DNA of 64,000 bases from Alphaproteobacteria bacterium (lineage in GTDB: Bacteria; Pseudomonadota; Alphaproteobacteria; UBA6615). Location of the stretch: positions 1 through 64,000 of the forward strand of contig SHVS01000003.1 in NCBI GenBank assembly GCA_009694135.1, read 5' to 3'. Under the pieces are notes generated by a model. It saw nothing but the letters and a program-made list of their open reading frames with translations. It made no database searches and was not told where the DNA came from. A program made the translations under genes and the position numbers. The first letter of the stretch is position 1. Each line of letters starts with the position of its first letter. Shown piece after piece: positions 26,874 through 36,984 of this stretch.

Positions 26874-29800
26874 ATGACGCACGCTTTCGTCTTCACTGAC
26901 CAGCCGAGCCCGCGCGACGCGCGCCGGAGCGCGCTCACAGACGCCGCCGCCGCGAGCGAAAGCGCGCGTATCGCCACCCTCTTGGCCGAGGCGCGCCTGC
27001 CCGAAGCGGCCACTCGGCGGGTGTATGGCCTGGCGGCCTCTCTGGTCGAAGAGATGCGCCGGCGCAGCCATGCCAGCGGCGGCATCGACGCCTTCCTGCA
27101 TGAATACGAACTCTCCAGCCCGGAAGGCGTCGTGCTCATGTGCCTCGCCGAGGCGCTGCTGCGCGTTCCCGACGCCGCCACGGTCGATCTCCTGATCCGC
27201 GATAAGCTTGGCGGCGCCGACTGGGAGCGGCACGTCGGCCGCTCGGACTCGCTGTTCGTGAATGCCTCGACCTGGGCCCTGCTCCTCTCCGCGCGCGTCG
27301 TGTCGAATCAAGTCGGCGCCGACTGGTCGGGCACGCTCGCCCGGCTGTTCGCCCGCACTGGCGAACCGGTGATCCGCCAAGCCGTCACCCAGGCAATGAA
27401 GATCCTGGGCCGCGCCTTCGTCATGGGGCGAACGATCGGGGAGGCGCTCGCGCGCGCCAAGGACGCGGAGTCGCGCGGCTATCGCCACTCCTTCGACATG
27501 CTCGGCGAGGCGGCGCGCACGCGCACCGATGCGGAGCGCTATTTCGACGCCTATGCCGAGGCGATCCGCGCCATCGGCCGTGCATCCGCTGGGCGCGGGC
27601 CGGAAGTCGGGCCGGGGGTTTCGATCAAGCTCTCGGCCCTCTCGCCGCGCTTCGAGCTAGCCCAGCACCACCGCCTCGCGCATGAGATCCTGCCACGCCT
27701 GATCGCGCTGGCGGAACTCGCCGCCGCAGAGGACATCGGACTCACCGTGGACGCCGAGGAAGCGGAGCGGCTGGAACCGTCGCTCGATGTCATCGCCGCC
27801 GCCGCCGCCGCGCCGTCGCTGGCCGGATGGGACGGGTTCGGCCTCGCCGTCCAGGCCTATCAGAAACGCGCGCCAGCGGTGATCGACTGGGCGGCGGAAT
27901 TGGCGCGCGGCGCCCGCCGCCGGCTCGGCCTCCGGCTGGTCAAAGGCGCCTACTGGGACAGCGAGATCAAGCGCGCGCAGGCGCACGGGCTCGATGCCTA
28001 TCCGGTGTTCACGCGCAAGGCATCGACCGACGTGTCCTATTTGGCTTGCGCCGCCCGCATGTTCGCGGCCGGGAGCGCGCTGCGCCCGGCTTTCGCCACC
28101 CACAACCCGGCAACGCTCGCCTGGATCCTGGAAGCGGCCGGGCCGCGGCGGGACTTTGAGTTCCAGCGCCTACAAGGCATGGGCGAGGCGCTCTACGACC
28201 AGCTCGTGCCCGAGCGCATCGCCTGCCGCATCTATGCCCCGGTCGGCGGCCACGAAGACCTGCTCGCCTATCTTGTGCGGCGGCTGCTGGAAAACGGCGC
28301 CAATACCAGCTTCGTCAACCGCGTCGCCGATGCCACAATGCCGGTCGAGCGTGTCGTGGCCGACCCGGTCGCGCGCATCGCGGCGCTCGATCACAAGCCG
28401 CATCCCTTGATTCCGCTGCCGCGCGACCTTTATGGCGCGGAGCGCCCGAACGCGCGCGGGATCGATCTGTCCGATCCGGCGACGCTGGCCGCGCTCAAGT
28501 TGGGGCTGGAGGCCGTGACCGGCGAATGGGTCGCCGCGCCCCTGATCGGCGGCGACGCAATCGCGGGGAGCGCGCGCGTGGCGCTCGACCCGACCGATCG
28601 CCGCGGCCAGATCGGCACGGTGGTCGAGGCGACGGGCGCGGATCTTGCCCGCGCGCTCGATGTCGCAGCGGCCGCTCAGCCCGATTGGGACCAGCTCGGC
28701 CCGCGGGAACGTGCGCATGTTCTGGAGCGCGCCGCCGACGGGTTCGAGGCCGCCGGCCCGGAGTTGATGGCGCGCATCATCCGCGAAGGCGGCCGCACGA
28801 TCCCGGACGCATTGGCGGAGGTGCGCGAGGCGGTGGATTACCTGCGCTATTACGCGTCGCGGGCGCGCAGCGACGGCGGGCCGATCTCCCTGCCCGGCCC
28901 GACCGGCGAGCGGAACGAGCTTCGGCTGCAGGGGCGCGGCGTGTTCGCCTGCATCAGCCCGTGGAACTTCCCGCTCGCGATCTTCACCGGCCAGGTGGCG
29001 GCCGCGCTCGCCGCCGGCAATACGGTGCTCGCCAAGCCGGCGGCGCAGACCCCGCTCACCGCCGCGCGCGCCATCCGCCTACTGCATGACGCCGGAGTTC
29101 CGCCCGAGGCGCTAGCGTTCCTGCCCGGGCGCGGCGCGGTCCTAGGGCCGGCGCTGGCGGGCGACGCGCGCGTGGCCGGCATCGCGCTCACCGGCGCGAC
29201 CGCCACGGCGCTTTCGATCAACCGCGCACTCGCCGCCCGCATGGGGCCGATCCCGGTCTTGATCGCCGAAACCGGGGGCAAAATGCGATGATCGCGGATT
29301 CAACTGCGCTACCGGAGCAAGTCGTGCGCGACGCGGTGCTCTCCGCCTTCAATTCCGCCGGCCAGCGTTGCTCGGCGTTGCGCGTGCTGTTCCTGCAAAG
29401 CGACATCGCCGACAAGGTCGAGGCGATGCTAATCGGCGCGATGGAGGAGTTGGTCCTCGGCGATCCTGGGCTGATCGCGACCGACATCGGGCCGGTGATC
29501 GACGAAACCGCGCGGGCGACGCTCGAAGCGCATGCCGCGCGCATGCAAAGCGAAGCCCGGCTGCTGGGACAAACACCGATGCCGCAGGGATTGGATCACG
29601 GGGTGTTCTTCGCCCCGCGCACCTTCGCGATCGATGGCATCGCGCGGCTCACCGAGGAGGTGTTCGGCCCGATCCTGCATGTGGTGCGCTATTCCGCCGA
29701 CCGGCTGGATGCCGTGGTCGATGCAATCAACGCCACCGGCTTCTGGCTGACGCTTGGCGTGCATAGCCGCGTCACTACGACGGTCGAGCGGGTGCGGGCA

Positions 29801-30007
29801 CGGGCACGGGTTGGGAATCTATACGTTAACCGCTCCCAGATCGGCGCGGTTGTCGGCGCGCTGCCCTTCGGCGGCGAGGGTCTCAGCGGCACCGGGCCGA
29901 AGGCCGGCGGCCCGCATTATTTGGCCCGCTTCGCCGTCGAGCGCGTGGCCTCGACCGACACCACCGCCGCCGGCGGCAATGCCAGCCTGTTGGCGCTGGA
30001 GGAGTGA
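26874..30007 (+). pseudogene. putA: bifunctional proline dehydrogenase/P5C dehydrogenase PutA, frameshifted
   Basis: PutA oxidises proline to glutamate. The first ORF holds the PRODH barrel (VSIKLSALSPRFE, GLRLVKGAYWDSEIKRAQ, FATHNPATLA) and the start of the ALDH domain (FACISPWNFPLAIFTGQVAA, GNTVLAKPAAQTP), then ends LIAETGGKMR* at 29291. The rest (STALPEQVVRDAV, catalytic Cys in SAGQRCSALR, EEVFGPILHVVRY, GPKAGGPHYLARF) is in the frame from 29288. One C missing near 29279-29280 (GGGGGCAAAATGCG, expected GGGGGCCAAAATGCG) would restore ETGGQNAMI. The start at 26874 (MTHAFVF) is chosen over 26823; there is no N-terminal RHH domain. As read, PRODH could be made, but the P5C dehydrogenase lacks its catalytic cysteine. 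Confidence 0.88.
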
Positions 30008-30016
30008 GAAAACGCA

Positions 30017-30044
30017 ACGGCCCCGCCGGTAAGGGCGGGGCCGT
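30017..30044. terminator. hairpin between putA and the convergent fusion gene
   Basis: ACGGCCCCGCC, loop GGTAAG-type, GGCGGGGCCGT: an 11-bp perfect GC-rich stem located 10 bp after the putA stop and 25 bp from the convergent stop. It lacks a T-tract. Confidence 0.7.
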
Positions 30045-30068
30045 CCGGTAACAATCAGCAGATCGCGC

Positions 30069-32114
30069 TTACGCGCTGGCGAGGCGCGCCCCCGTGGCCG
30101 TCATCGGCACGACGACCGGAAGCTGGTTGGGCGACGCCGTAACGCGCTTTTCGGCGATGCGCGCCTGCGCCGCGTCGATGATCTGGCGTAGAAGCTCAGC
30201 ATAACGAATGCCGGCGAAACCGGCCATGATGTTGAGCTTCCCGTCCCAGCACCAGCCCGGGTTGGGATTGGCTTCCAGCAGTTTTACCTGCCCATGCGCG
30301 TCGGCGCGGAAGTCGAAGCGGGCGTAGTCGCGGCAGCCGAGCCGCTCGAACAGCAGCATCGACATGTCGATCAACTGACGCCTGGTGTCTTCCTCGATGC
30401 GCGCCTCGTGGTAGCGGATGTCGCTCCAATAGGGCGACTTCGGATCCCACTTCGACTCATAGGCAAGAATCGGCGGCAGGTCGTCGGGCAAACGGCGATA
30501 GTCGACTTCGAGCACCGGCAGAGCCGTCAACCCGAGACCCGGATTGCCGATGATGGAGACCGAATATTCCGGCCCGGTCAGGAATTCCTGGATCAAGACC
30601 GGCCGCCCAGGCAGCAATTCACGCAAGTACGCCAGGTATTCGATCGCCTGGTCGGCGGTCGTCACCACCGCCTTTTGCGTAATGCCGACCGAGCTATCGC
30701 CCCATGCCGGCTTCAAAAGCGCGGGGAACACGGCCGGAATGGTCGCGCCCTGATCGGTCGGGTCGCAATAGGTCTCAAGCGGGACCGAAATATCGAGCGC
30801 CGTCGCGACCGCACGCACCTGGGATTTATTATAGCACAGCGCCAGCGTGGCCGGACCGGAGCCGGTATAGGGAATCCCGAGCATTTCGAGATAGGCCGGG
30901 ATGTGCAGTTCCATCTGCGCGTCGTTGTTGAAGCCCTCGTCGCACAGGTTGAGCACGAACTCGGGCGGGCTCGACCGCATCTGCGTCAGGAACGCCGCAT
31001 GGTTGTCGACGTAGCTGAACTTGTACTCGGTCAGTTCCGCCAGCGCCGTCTTGGTGCGTTGGATCGTCTCCAGATCCTCGGCATTGAAGTGGCCGCCGAA
31101 CTTCACCTGATCGGGCAGCTTCGGGTCGCCCATCACCACGGTGATGCTCGGGAATGGCATGCGCTTGCCCACCACCGGCATCACGGCGCGCGGCGAAGCG
31201 GCGGTGATGAAAATCCGGTTGGCCATCATGCCCAGATCCTGGCCGCGATCCGAGGCCGAGGCGACCGAGCCATGCACGCGCACATTGGTGAAACCGGTGC
31301 GCGCGAGCATTTCCTCGATCCGCGCGCGCGAATAGAGCCGCTCGGCGTAGAACTGGTCGGCGATCACGCCTTTTTCGGCATGCACCACCACTTCGCGCGT
31401 CACCAGCCGCTCGCCGGAGGCGCCAAGCGTACGCTCGCGGCAGACAAAGTGGTTCTCGTCGATCCACTCCCAGGAGCGGCGCTCGAAGTGCTGCCGCATC
31501 CACTCGCCGTCGGTGATGTCCATGGCGAGCGTGCCGCCCGGCTTGAGCACCCGGCGCACCTGGCCGAGCACCGCCAGATCGTCTTCCTCCTGATCGAAAT
31601 AGCCGAAGGAATTGCCGAGAATGGCGACGCAATGGAAGCTCGCATCCGATGCGCGGAAGCGGCGCGCGTCGCCTTCCTTGAAGTCGACGGTCAGGCCTGC
31701 GTCGCGCGCCCGGCGGCGCGCCAGCCGGATCAGATAGCGCGAGCGGTCGATGCCGGTGATGCTGCGAAAGCCGCGCCGCGCCAGCGCCAGCGCATGCCGT
31801 CCCTGGCCGCAGCACAAGTCGAGCACGCGGTCGTTGGCGTCAAGCCCGGCGGTGCGGATCAAGAGGTCGATGTCGGCTTCGGTATTGGTGTTGTTCTCCA
31901 CCACGTCGCCGTCGGTCTTGAGGTAGACCGCATTGAACAGATTACGCCACCAATCGACCGGCAGATGCCGCTCGAGGTCGGAAATCGGCCCGAGCGTGCG
32001 CGCGGTCGCCTGACGGACGCTGCCCTTCCCATTGCCGTTGCCGTTGCCGTTGCCATTGGCGTGCTGACCGTTCTTGCCCGGCTGACCCGGGTGCTGTGTG
32101 CCGTTCTTGCTCAC
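30069..32114 (-). CDS. SAM methyltransferase fused to a D-Ala-D-Ala-ligase-like ATP-grasp domain
   Basis: 681 aa from GTG 32114 (AGGA upstream). Residues 1-32 are a disordered leader with an (Asn-Gly)n run. Residues about 50-300 form a class I methyltransferase: motif I VLDLCCGQGRHALAL (97-111), acidic GIDRS (121-125), GDARRF, NSFGYF (168-173) and LKPGGTLAMDI (190-200). Residues about 322-650 form an ATP-grasp domain: SITVVMGD, NKSQVR, FPALLKPAWGDSSVGI (463-478), VLIQEFLTGPEYSVSIIG (506-523), DYARFDFRAD and LLEANPNPGW (612-621), which carry the Lys, Glu and Mg-binding Glu/Asn residues of Ddl-type ligases. A separate bona fide ddl lies in the dcw cluster, so this is not the cell-wall ligase. 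It could methylate and ligate an amino acid or peptide; the substrate is unknown. No biosynthetic partner genes are adjacent. Confidence 0.85.
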   Translation of the reverse strand: MSKNGTQHPGQPGKNGQHANGNGNGNGNGKGSVRQATARTLGPISDLERHLPVDWWRNLFNAVYLKTDGDVVENNTNTEADIDLLIRTAGLDANDRVLDLCCGQGRHALALARRGFRSITGIDRSRYLIRLARRRARDAGLTVDFKEGDARRFRASDASFHCVAILGNSFGYFDQEEDDLAVLGQVRRVLKPGGTLAMDITDGEWMRQHFERRSWEWIDENHFVCRERTLGASGERLVTREVVVHAEKGVIADQFYAERLYSRARIEEMLARTGFTNVRVHGSVASASDRGQDLGMMANRIFITAASPRAVMPVVGKRMPFPSITVVMGDPKLPDQVKFGGHFNAEDLETIQRTKTALAELTEYKFSYVDNHAAFLTQMRSSPPEFVLNLCDEGFNNDAQMELHIPAYLEMLGIPYTGSGPATLALCYNKSQVRAVATALDISVPLETYCDPTDQGATIPAVFPALLKPAWGDSSVGITQKAVVTTADQAIEYLAYLRELLPGRPVLIQEFLTGPEYSVSIIGNPGLGLTALPVLEVDYRRLPDDLPPILAYESKWDPKSPYWSDIRYHEARIEEDTRRQLIDMSMLLFERLGCRDYARFDFRADAHGQVKLLEANPNPGWCWDGKLNIMAGFAGIRYAELLRQIIDAAQARIAEKRVTASPNQLPVVVPMTATGARLASA
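32031..32058. repeat. 6-bp tandem repeat encoding the Asn-Gly run
   Basis: TTGCCG repeated about four times (CCGTTGCCGTTGCCGTTGCC) within the start of the fusion gene; on the coding strand it gives GGCAAC units and the NGNGNGNG run. Such a repeat can expand or contract by slippage without changing frame. Confidence 0.8.
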
Positions 32115-32548
32115 CTTTCCAATCCTGTTAAGGCCCTAATCCCGCATGGGCCAGCGTAAGTGAACGCGCGCGCCCCGGCCCAACCCAAACGTCGGACACG
32201 CGCGGCGCCATCAGAACTCAACTGATTCTTAGCCTGAAGAATCGACCGCGAACGGGGCCGACCCACCACCCGAGCCGCGTCGGCACGGAGGAGACTCCGG
32301 CGTCGCCGCCGCTTGCGCGATCTTGTTCCGCCTCGACCCAACCCAACCTCCATGGGACGACCGAGAAACACTCTCGGCCGAAACGGGGAAGCTCCATGCC
32401 GCCGCGCCGAAGTTCTCTGCCGAATTCTCCGGCCGGCCTCGGCGGCGCGACGCTGCATAGATTCAACTCCTTGGTTCCGGGTGCAAGAGGATTCAGCACC
32501 CAAGGCAAAAATTCTTGTGGGCTGAAACCCCGCGGCCGCGGAGAGCCG
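32115..32548. other. 434-bp non-coding gap
   Basis: Lies between the 5-oxoprolinase stop and the fusion gene start, both on the minus strand, so it should hold the fusion gene promoter. I see one imperfect stem-loop (CCTTGG..GGGTGC with GCACCCAAGG, 32469-32505) and no recognisable gene. ORFs here in both directions (for example 32218-32637 minus) are not like any protein I know. Confidence 0.6.
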
Positions 32549-35500
32549 TCAGTCCGCGCGCCCGTAGCCGCCGCCGCCCGGGGTCTTAACCATAAGCGCG
32601 TCGCCGGCGGCGAGCTCACGGCGGGCGGTCGGCCCAAGCGACTCGGTGCGCCCGTCGCGGAAGAGGATCAGGTTCTCGCCGCACAGGCCTTCGCCGCCAC
32701 CGGCAAGCCCGAAGGGCGCGACGCGCCGGCGGTTGGACAAGACCGCGACAGTCATCGGCGCGCGCAAGACCAGAAGACGTTCGACGCCGCAGCCGCCATG
32801 CCAACGCCCCACGCCGCCCGAACCGCGGCGGATCGAAAAACGTTCAAGCAGCACGGGGAAACGCCACTCAAGCACCTCTGGATCGGTCAGCCGCGAATTG
32901 GTCATGTGGCTCTGCACCGCGTCCGCGCCATCGAAACCCGGCCCGGCGCCGGTCCCGCCCGCGAGAGTCTCGTAATACTGATGGCGGGCGTCGCCGAAGG
33001 TGACGTTGTTCATCGTCCCTTGGCTGGCCGCCATCGCCCCGAGCGCGCCCATCAGCGTATCGACGATCACCTGGCTGGTTTCGACATTGCCGGCCACGAC
33101 CGCCGCCGGCGCGACCGGCGACAGCATCGAGCCTTCCGGGATGACGAGATCGAGCGGCTCCAAGCAGCCGTCATTGAGCGGGATGTCGTCGTCGACCAGC
33201 GTGCGGAACACATAGAGCGTGGCGGCGCGCGTCACGGCGCGGGGCGCATTGGTATTGTCCGGCTGCTGCGGCGAAGTGCCGGTGAAATCGATGCGCGCCC
33301 TCCGCGCGGCGCGATCCACCCGGATCGACACGGCGATGGTCGCGCCATTGTCCATAGTGCAGCGGAACGCACCATCCTCCAGCCGGTCGAGCACGCGGCG
33401 CACCTGCTCGGCGGCATTGGCGCGCACATGCCCCATATAGGCGCGCACCGTGTCGAGTCCGAACTCCTCGACCATGCGGCGGAGTTCATTCGCGCCGGTC
33501 TCGTTGGCGGCGATCTGCGCCTTGAGGTCGCCGATATTCTGATCCGGGTTGCGCGCCGGATAGGGCCCGCTCGCCAGCACTTGCAGAAGCTCGGATTCAA
33601 GGAACGCCCCGCGATCCACCAGCTTGAGGTTGTCGAGCAGCACACCTTCTTCTTCGACCGAGCGGCTGTCGGGCGGCATCGAACCGGGCGTGGTGCCGCC
33701 GATATCGGCTTGATGGCCGCGGCTGGCGACGGTGAATAGCACCTCCTTGCCGGCGGCATCGAACACCGGCGTCACCACGGTGACATCGGGCAAATGCGTG
33801 CCGCCGTTATAGGGCGCGTTGAGCACGAACACGTCGCCCGGGCGCATCTCGCGGCCCCAGCGGCGCGTCACCGCGCGCACGGATTCGCCCATCGAGCCGA
33901 GATGCACGGGGATATGCGGCGCGTTGGCGATCAGCCGTCCGTCGTCATCGAACAACGCGCAGGAGAAATCGAGCCGCTCCTTGATATTCACCGACTGGCT
34001 GGTGTTTTGCAGCACCGCGCCCATGCGCTCGGCGATCGACATGAACAGGTTATTGAAGATTTCCAGCATCACCGGATCGACCGCCGTGCCGATCGCCGGG
34101 CGGCGGCGCAACTCCTCCACCCGATCGAGCCACAAAATCCCCTTGGCATCGAGCGTCGCGCGCCAGCCGGCTTCGACCACATTCGTGCCCGTGGGTTCGA
34201 GAATGATCGCCGGGCCGGACACCTGCTGCCCAGGCGCGAGCGATGCGCGCTCATAAACCGGCGCGTCATGCGCATGTCCTTCGCTCCACAGCCGCGCCTG
34301 GGCAAGCGCCCGAGCGGGGGTGCGCGCAGGGGGCGGCGTAAGGTCAACGCGTTCGGCGCGCGCCAGCGCCTCGACCGACACGGCCTCGACGATCAGCGCG
34401 CGCTCCGGGACGGTGAAGCCGAAGCGCCGCCGATGCGCCTCGGAAAACGCCGCCGCCAGCGCCGCGACATCACCATGCGGCACCACCAACGCGGCGTCGG
34501 TGCCGGCATAGCGCAGATGCACGCGGCGGAGGATTTCGACCTGCGTAGGCACGATACCTTGGCGCGCCAGTTCCGCGCTCGCCTCAGCGGAAAGCTCGGC
34601 GAACACCGCATCCAAGCGGGGCGCGAGTTCGGCCGCGAGCTCGGCCTCGATCGCGCGCTCGCGCATCGCCGTCTGGTCGGCCAGCCCCATGCCGAAGGCG
34701 GACAGCACCCCGGCCAGGGGATGCAGGAAAATCCGCTTCATGCCGAGCGCATCCGCCACCCTGCAGGCGTGCTGACCGCCGGCGCCGCCAAACGACACGA
34801 GCGTATAGCGGCTGACGTCATGGCCGCGTTGGATCGAGATTTCCTTGATCGCATTGGCCATGTTTTCGACCGCGATGCGCAGATAGCCTTCGGCCACGGA
34901 TTCCGCGCTCCGCTGCTCGCCGGTCGCGGCTGAAATCTCCCGCGCCCGCCCGGCGAAACGCTCGCGCACGACATCGGCATCGAGCGGCGCATCGCCATCC
35001 GGCCCGAACACGCGCGGAAAATGCTCCGGCGCCAGGCGACCGAGCAGCACATTCGCGTCGGTGACGGTGAGCGGCCCGCCGCGGCAATAGCAGGCCGGGC
35101 CGGGATCCGCGCCGGCCGAATCCGGCCCGACGCGCAGCCGGGCTCCATCGAAATGCAGGATCGAGCCGCCCCCGGCGGCGACCGTGTGCAGCTGCATCAT
35201 CGGCGCGCGCACGCGCACCCCGGCGACCGTGGTTTCAAAAGCGCGCTCGAACTCGCCCGCCCAATGCGACACGTCGGTCGAAGTGCCCCCCATGTCGAAG
35301 CCGATGATGCGCTCGCAGCCGGCGGCGACGGCGGTGCGCACCGCGCCGACCACCCCCGCCGCCGGGCCGGAGAGGATCGCGTCCTTGCCGTGGAAGCGGC
35401 GCGCATCGGCGAGCCCGCCATTCGACTGCATGAACAACAGCCTCACGCCGCCCAGCTCGCCCGCGACTTGTTCGACATAGTGGTGCAGAACCGGCGACAG

Positions 35501-36142
35501 ATAGGCGTCCACGACCGTCGTATCGCCGCGCGCCACCAGCTTCATCAGCGGGCTGGTAGCGTGGCCGGTGGACACCTGGGTAAAGCCGATGTCAAGCGCA
35601 AGCACGGCCAGGCGTCGCTCATGCTCGGGATAGCGCCAGCCATGCAGCAGCACGATCGCCAGCGAGCGTATGCCGCGCGCGTGAGCCTCAACGAAGTCAC
35701 GGCGCGCGGCCGCGAGGTCGAGCACCCGCAAGACTTCGCCTTGGACGGTCACGCGCTCGTCGATCTCGACCACGCTTTCGTGCAGCTGCTCCGGCAGGGT
35801 GATCGCGCGCGCAAACAGTTTCGGCCGGTTCTGATAGGCGATGCGCAGCGCGTCGCCGAATCCGCGGGTGATCGCCAGCAGCGTGCGCGCGCCTTTGCGC
35901 TCCAAAAGCGCGTTGGTCGCGACGGTGGTGCCCATCTTCACGGCGGCGACGCGCTCGGCCGGGATCGGCGCATCGGCCCCCAGGCCAAGCAGCGCGCGGA
36001 TGCCGTGCAGCGCCGCGTCCCGGTAGCGGCCGGGATTTTCCGACAATAGCTTATGGCAGACGATGGCACCGTCCGGCCGGCGCGCCACGATATCGGTGAA
36101 AGTCCCCCCGCGGTCGATCCAGAATTGCCATCGCTCATTCAT
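32549..36142 (-). CDS. 5-oxoprolinase (ATP-hydrolysing), HyuA-HyuB fusion
   Basis: 1197 aa. The N-terminal hydantoinase A half (1 to about 680) has the actin-like ATPase signatures [35 protein letters not shown] and [14 protein letters not shown]. The hydantoinase B half (about 695-1197) has [39 protein letters not shown] and TPGGGGYG at the C-terminus. The length and fused order match the eukaryote-like OPLAH type. It opens 5-oxoproline (pyroglutamate) to glutamate at the cost of ATP. Divergent from the DnaJ/TerB gene. Confidence 0.93.
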   Translation of the reverse strand: MNERWQFWIDRGGTFTDIVARRPDGAIVCHKLLSENPGRYRDAALHGIRALLGLGADAPIPAERVAAVKMGTTVATNALLERKGARTLLAITRGFGDALRIAYQNRPKLFARAITLPEQLHESVVEIDERVTVQGEVLRVLDLAAARRDFVEAHARGIRSLAIVLLHGWRYPEHERRLAVLALDIGFTQVSTGHATSPLMKLVARGDTTVVDAYLSPVLHHYVEQVAGELGGVRLLFMQSNGGLADARRFHGKDAILSGPAAGVVGAVRTAVAAGCERIIGFDMGGTSTDVSHWAGEFERAFETTVAGVRVRAPMMQLHTVAAGGGSILHFDGARLRVGPDSAGADPGPACYCRGGPLTVTDANVLLGRLAPEHFPRVFGPDGDAPLDADVVRERFAGRAREISAATGEQRSAESVAEGYLRIAVENMANAIKEISIQRGHDVSRYTLVSFGGAGGQHACRVADALGMKRIFLHPLAGVLSAFGMGLADQTAMRERAIEAELAAELAPRLDAVFAELSAEASAELARQGIVPTQVEILRRVHLRYAGTDAALVVPHGDVAALAAAFSEAHRRRFGFTVPERALIVEAVSVEALARAERVDLTPPPARTPARALAQARLWSEGHAHDAPVYERASLAPGQQVSGPAIILEPTGTNVVEAGWRATLDAKGILWLDRVEELRRRPAIGTAVDPVMLEIFNNLFMSIAERMGAVLQNTSQSVNIKERLDFSCALFDDDGRLIANAPHIPVHLGSMGESVRAVTRRWGREMRPGDVFVLNAPYNGGTHLPDVTVVTPVFDAAGKEVLFTVASRGHQADIGGTTPGSMPPDSRSVEEEGVLLDNLKLVDRGAFLESELLQVLASGPYPARNPDQNIGDLKAQIAANETGANELRRMVEEFGLDTVRAYMGHVRANAAEQVRRVLDRLEDGAFRCTMDNGATIAVSIRVDRAARRARIDFTGTSPQQPDNTNAPRAVTRAATLYVFRTLVDDDIPLNDGCLEPLDLVIPEGSMLSPVAPAAVVAGNVETSQVIVDTLMGALGAMAASQGTMNNVTFGDARHQYYETLAGGTGAGPGFDGADAVQSHMTNSRLTDPEVLEWRFPVLLERFSIRRGSGGVGRWHGGCGVERLLVLRAPMTVAVLSNRRRVAPFGLAGGGEGLCGENLILFRDGRTESLGPTARRELAAGDALMVKTPGGGGYGRAD

Positions 36143-36249
36143 GTGTGCGTGTGCGAAGCACCCGGCGGCGGCGGCGTCAAGCCCGGTGCTGGCGCTGGCA
36201 TCGTCGGGTGGTCTATACCCCTCGCCTCTTTTGCGGTCAGCGAGCAGAC

Positions 36250-36984
36250 GTGAGCATCTGGGGAAAGATCCTGGGCGGTGCCGCCGGCTTCGCGCTTGGC
36301 GGACCCTTGGGCGCGCTGTTCGGCGCGCTCGCCGGCCATGTTTATGATGCCGGGCGCGGCGCGGTGTCCGGCCTCGACACCCGCGATCCGTCGCGTCAGA
36401 TCGCCTTTACCATTGCGGTGATCGCGCTTGGCGCCAAGCTGGCCAAGGCCGATGGTGTCGTGACCCGCGAGGAGGTGCATGCCTTCAAGCGGGCGTTCCA
36501 GGTCGCCGCGGAGGAAGAGTCGGCGGTCGCGCGTTTTTTTGACCAGGCGCGCCGGCTTTCCGGCGGCTTCGAGCCCTATGCGCACCAGATCGCCGGGTTG
36601 TTCCGCGACGATCCGGCGGTTTTGGAACAGCTACTCGGCTGCCTGTTCACCATCGCCCGCGCCGACGGCAAGGTGACCCCGGAGGAAATTGCTTATCTAC
36701 GCGAGGTGGCGCGCATCTTCGGCTTCAGCGCGGCTGATTTCAGCCGCATCAGCAGCGCGATGGCCACGGTCGCCGAGGGCGACCCGTATCAAAGCCTGGG
36801 CATGTCGCCCGACGCCTCGGATGCCAACATCAAGGCAGCCTGGCGCAACCTGGTGCGTGAGCATCACCCCGACCGCGTGATCGCCAAGGGCCTGCCGCCG
36901 GAGTTTATCGCCGTCGCCACCGAAAAATTAGCGGCCATCAACGCCGCCTATGACCACATCCGCAAGGAGCGCGGCATCCCGTGA
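36250..36984 (+). CDS. DjlA-like protein: TerB-like domain plus C-terminal J domain
   Basis: 244 aa from GTG 36250. The N-terminus ([29 protein letters not shown]) is a glycine-rich membrane-type segment as in DjlA. A TerB-like helical domain follows ([41 protein letters not shown]). The J domain is at the C-terminus (about 178-240: [22 protein letters not shown], with the HPD motif in REHHPDR) and should stimulate DnaK. It overlaps the next gene by 4 nt (GTGA). Confidence 0.88.
   Translation: MSIWGKILGGAAGFALGGPLGALFGALAGHVYDAGRGAVSGLDTRDPSRQIAFTIAVIALGAKLAKADGVVTREEVHAFKRAFQVAAEEESAVARFFDQARRLSGGFEPYAHQIAGLFRDDPAVLEQLLGCLFTIARADGKVTPEEIAYLREVARIFGFSAADFSRISSAMATVAEGDPYQSLGMSPDASDANIKAAWRNLVREHHPDRVIAKGLPPEFIAVATEKLAAINAAYDHIRKERGIP

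Noticed and set aside
29277-29291. Programmed -1 ribosomal frameshift in putA
   Set aside because: GGGGGCAAAATG does not fit a classical X XXY YYZ slippery site and PutA is not known to use recoding; simple base loss is more likely.
30069-32114. Fusion protein as a second cell-wall D-Ala-D-Ala ligase
   Set aside because: A complete ddl is in the dcw cluster, and the methyltransferase fusion and sequence differ from Ddl.
32469-32505. Stem-loop as an intrinsic terminator for 5-oxoprolinase
   Set aside because: No T-run follows on the minus strand.
32218-32637. Minus-strand ORF of 139 aa in the gap after 5-oxoprolinase
   Set aside because: It overlaps the oxoprolinase 3' end, is Arg/Gly/Pro-rich, and has no recognisable domain.
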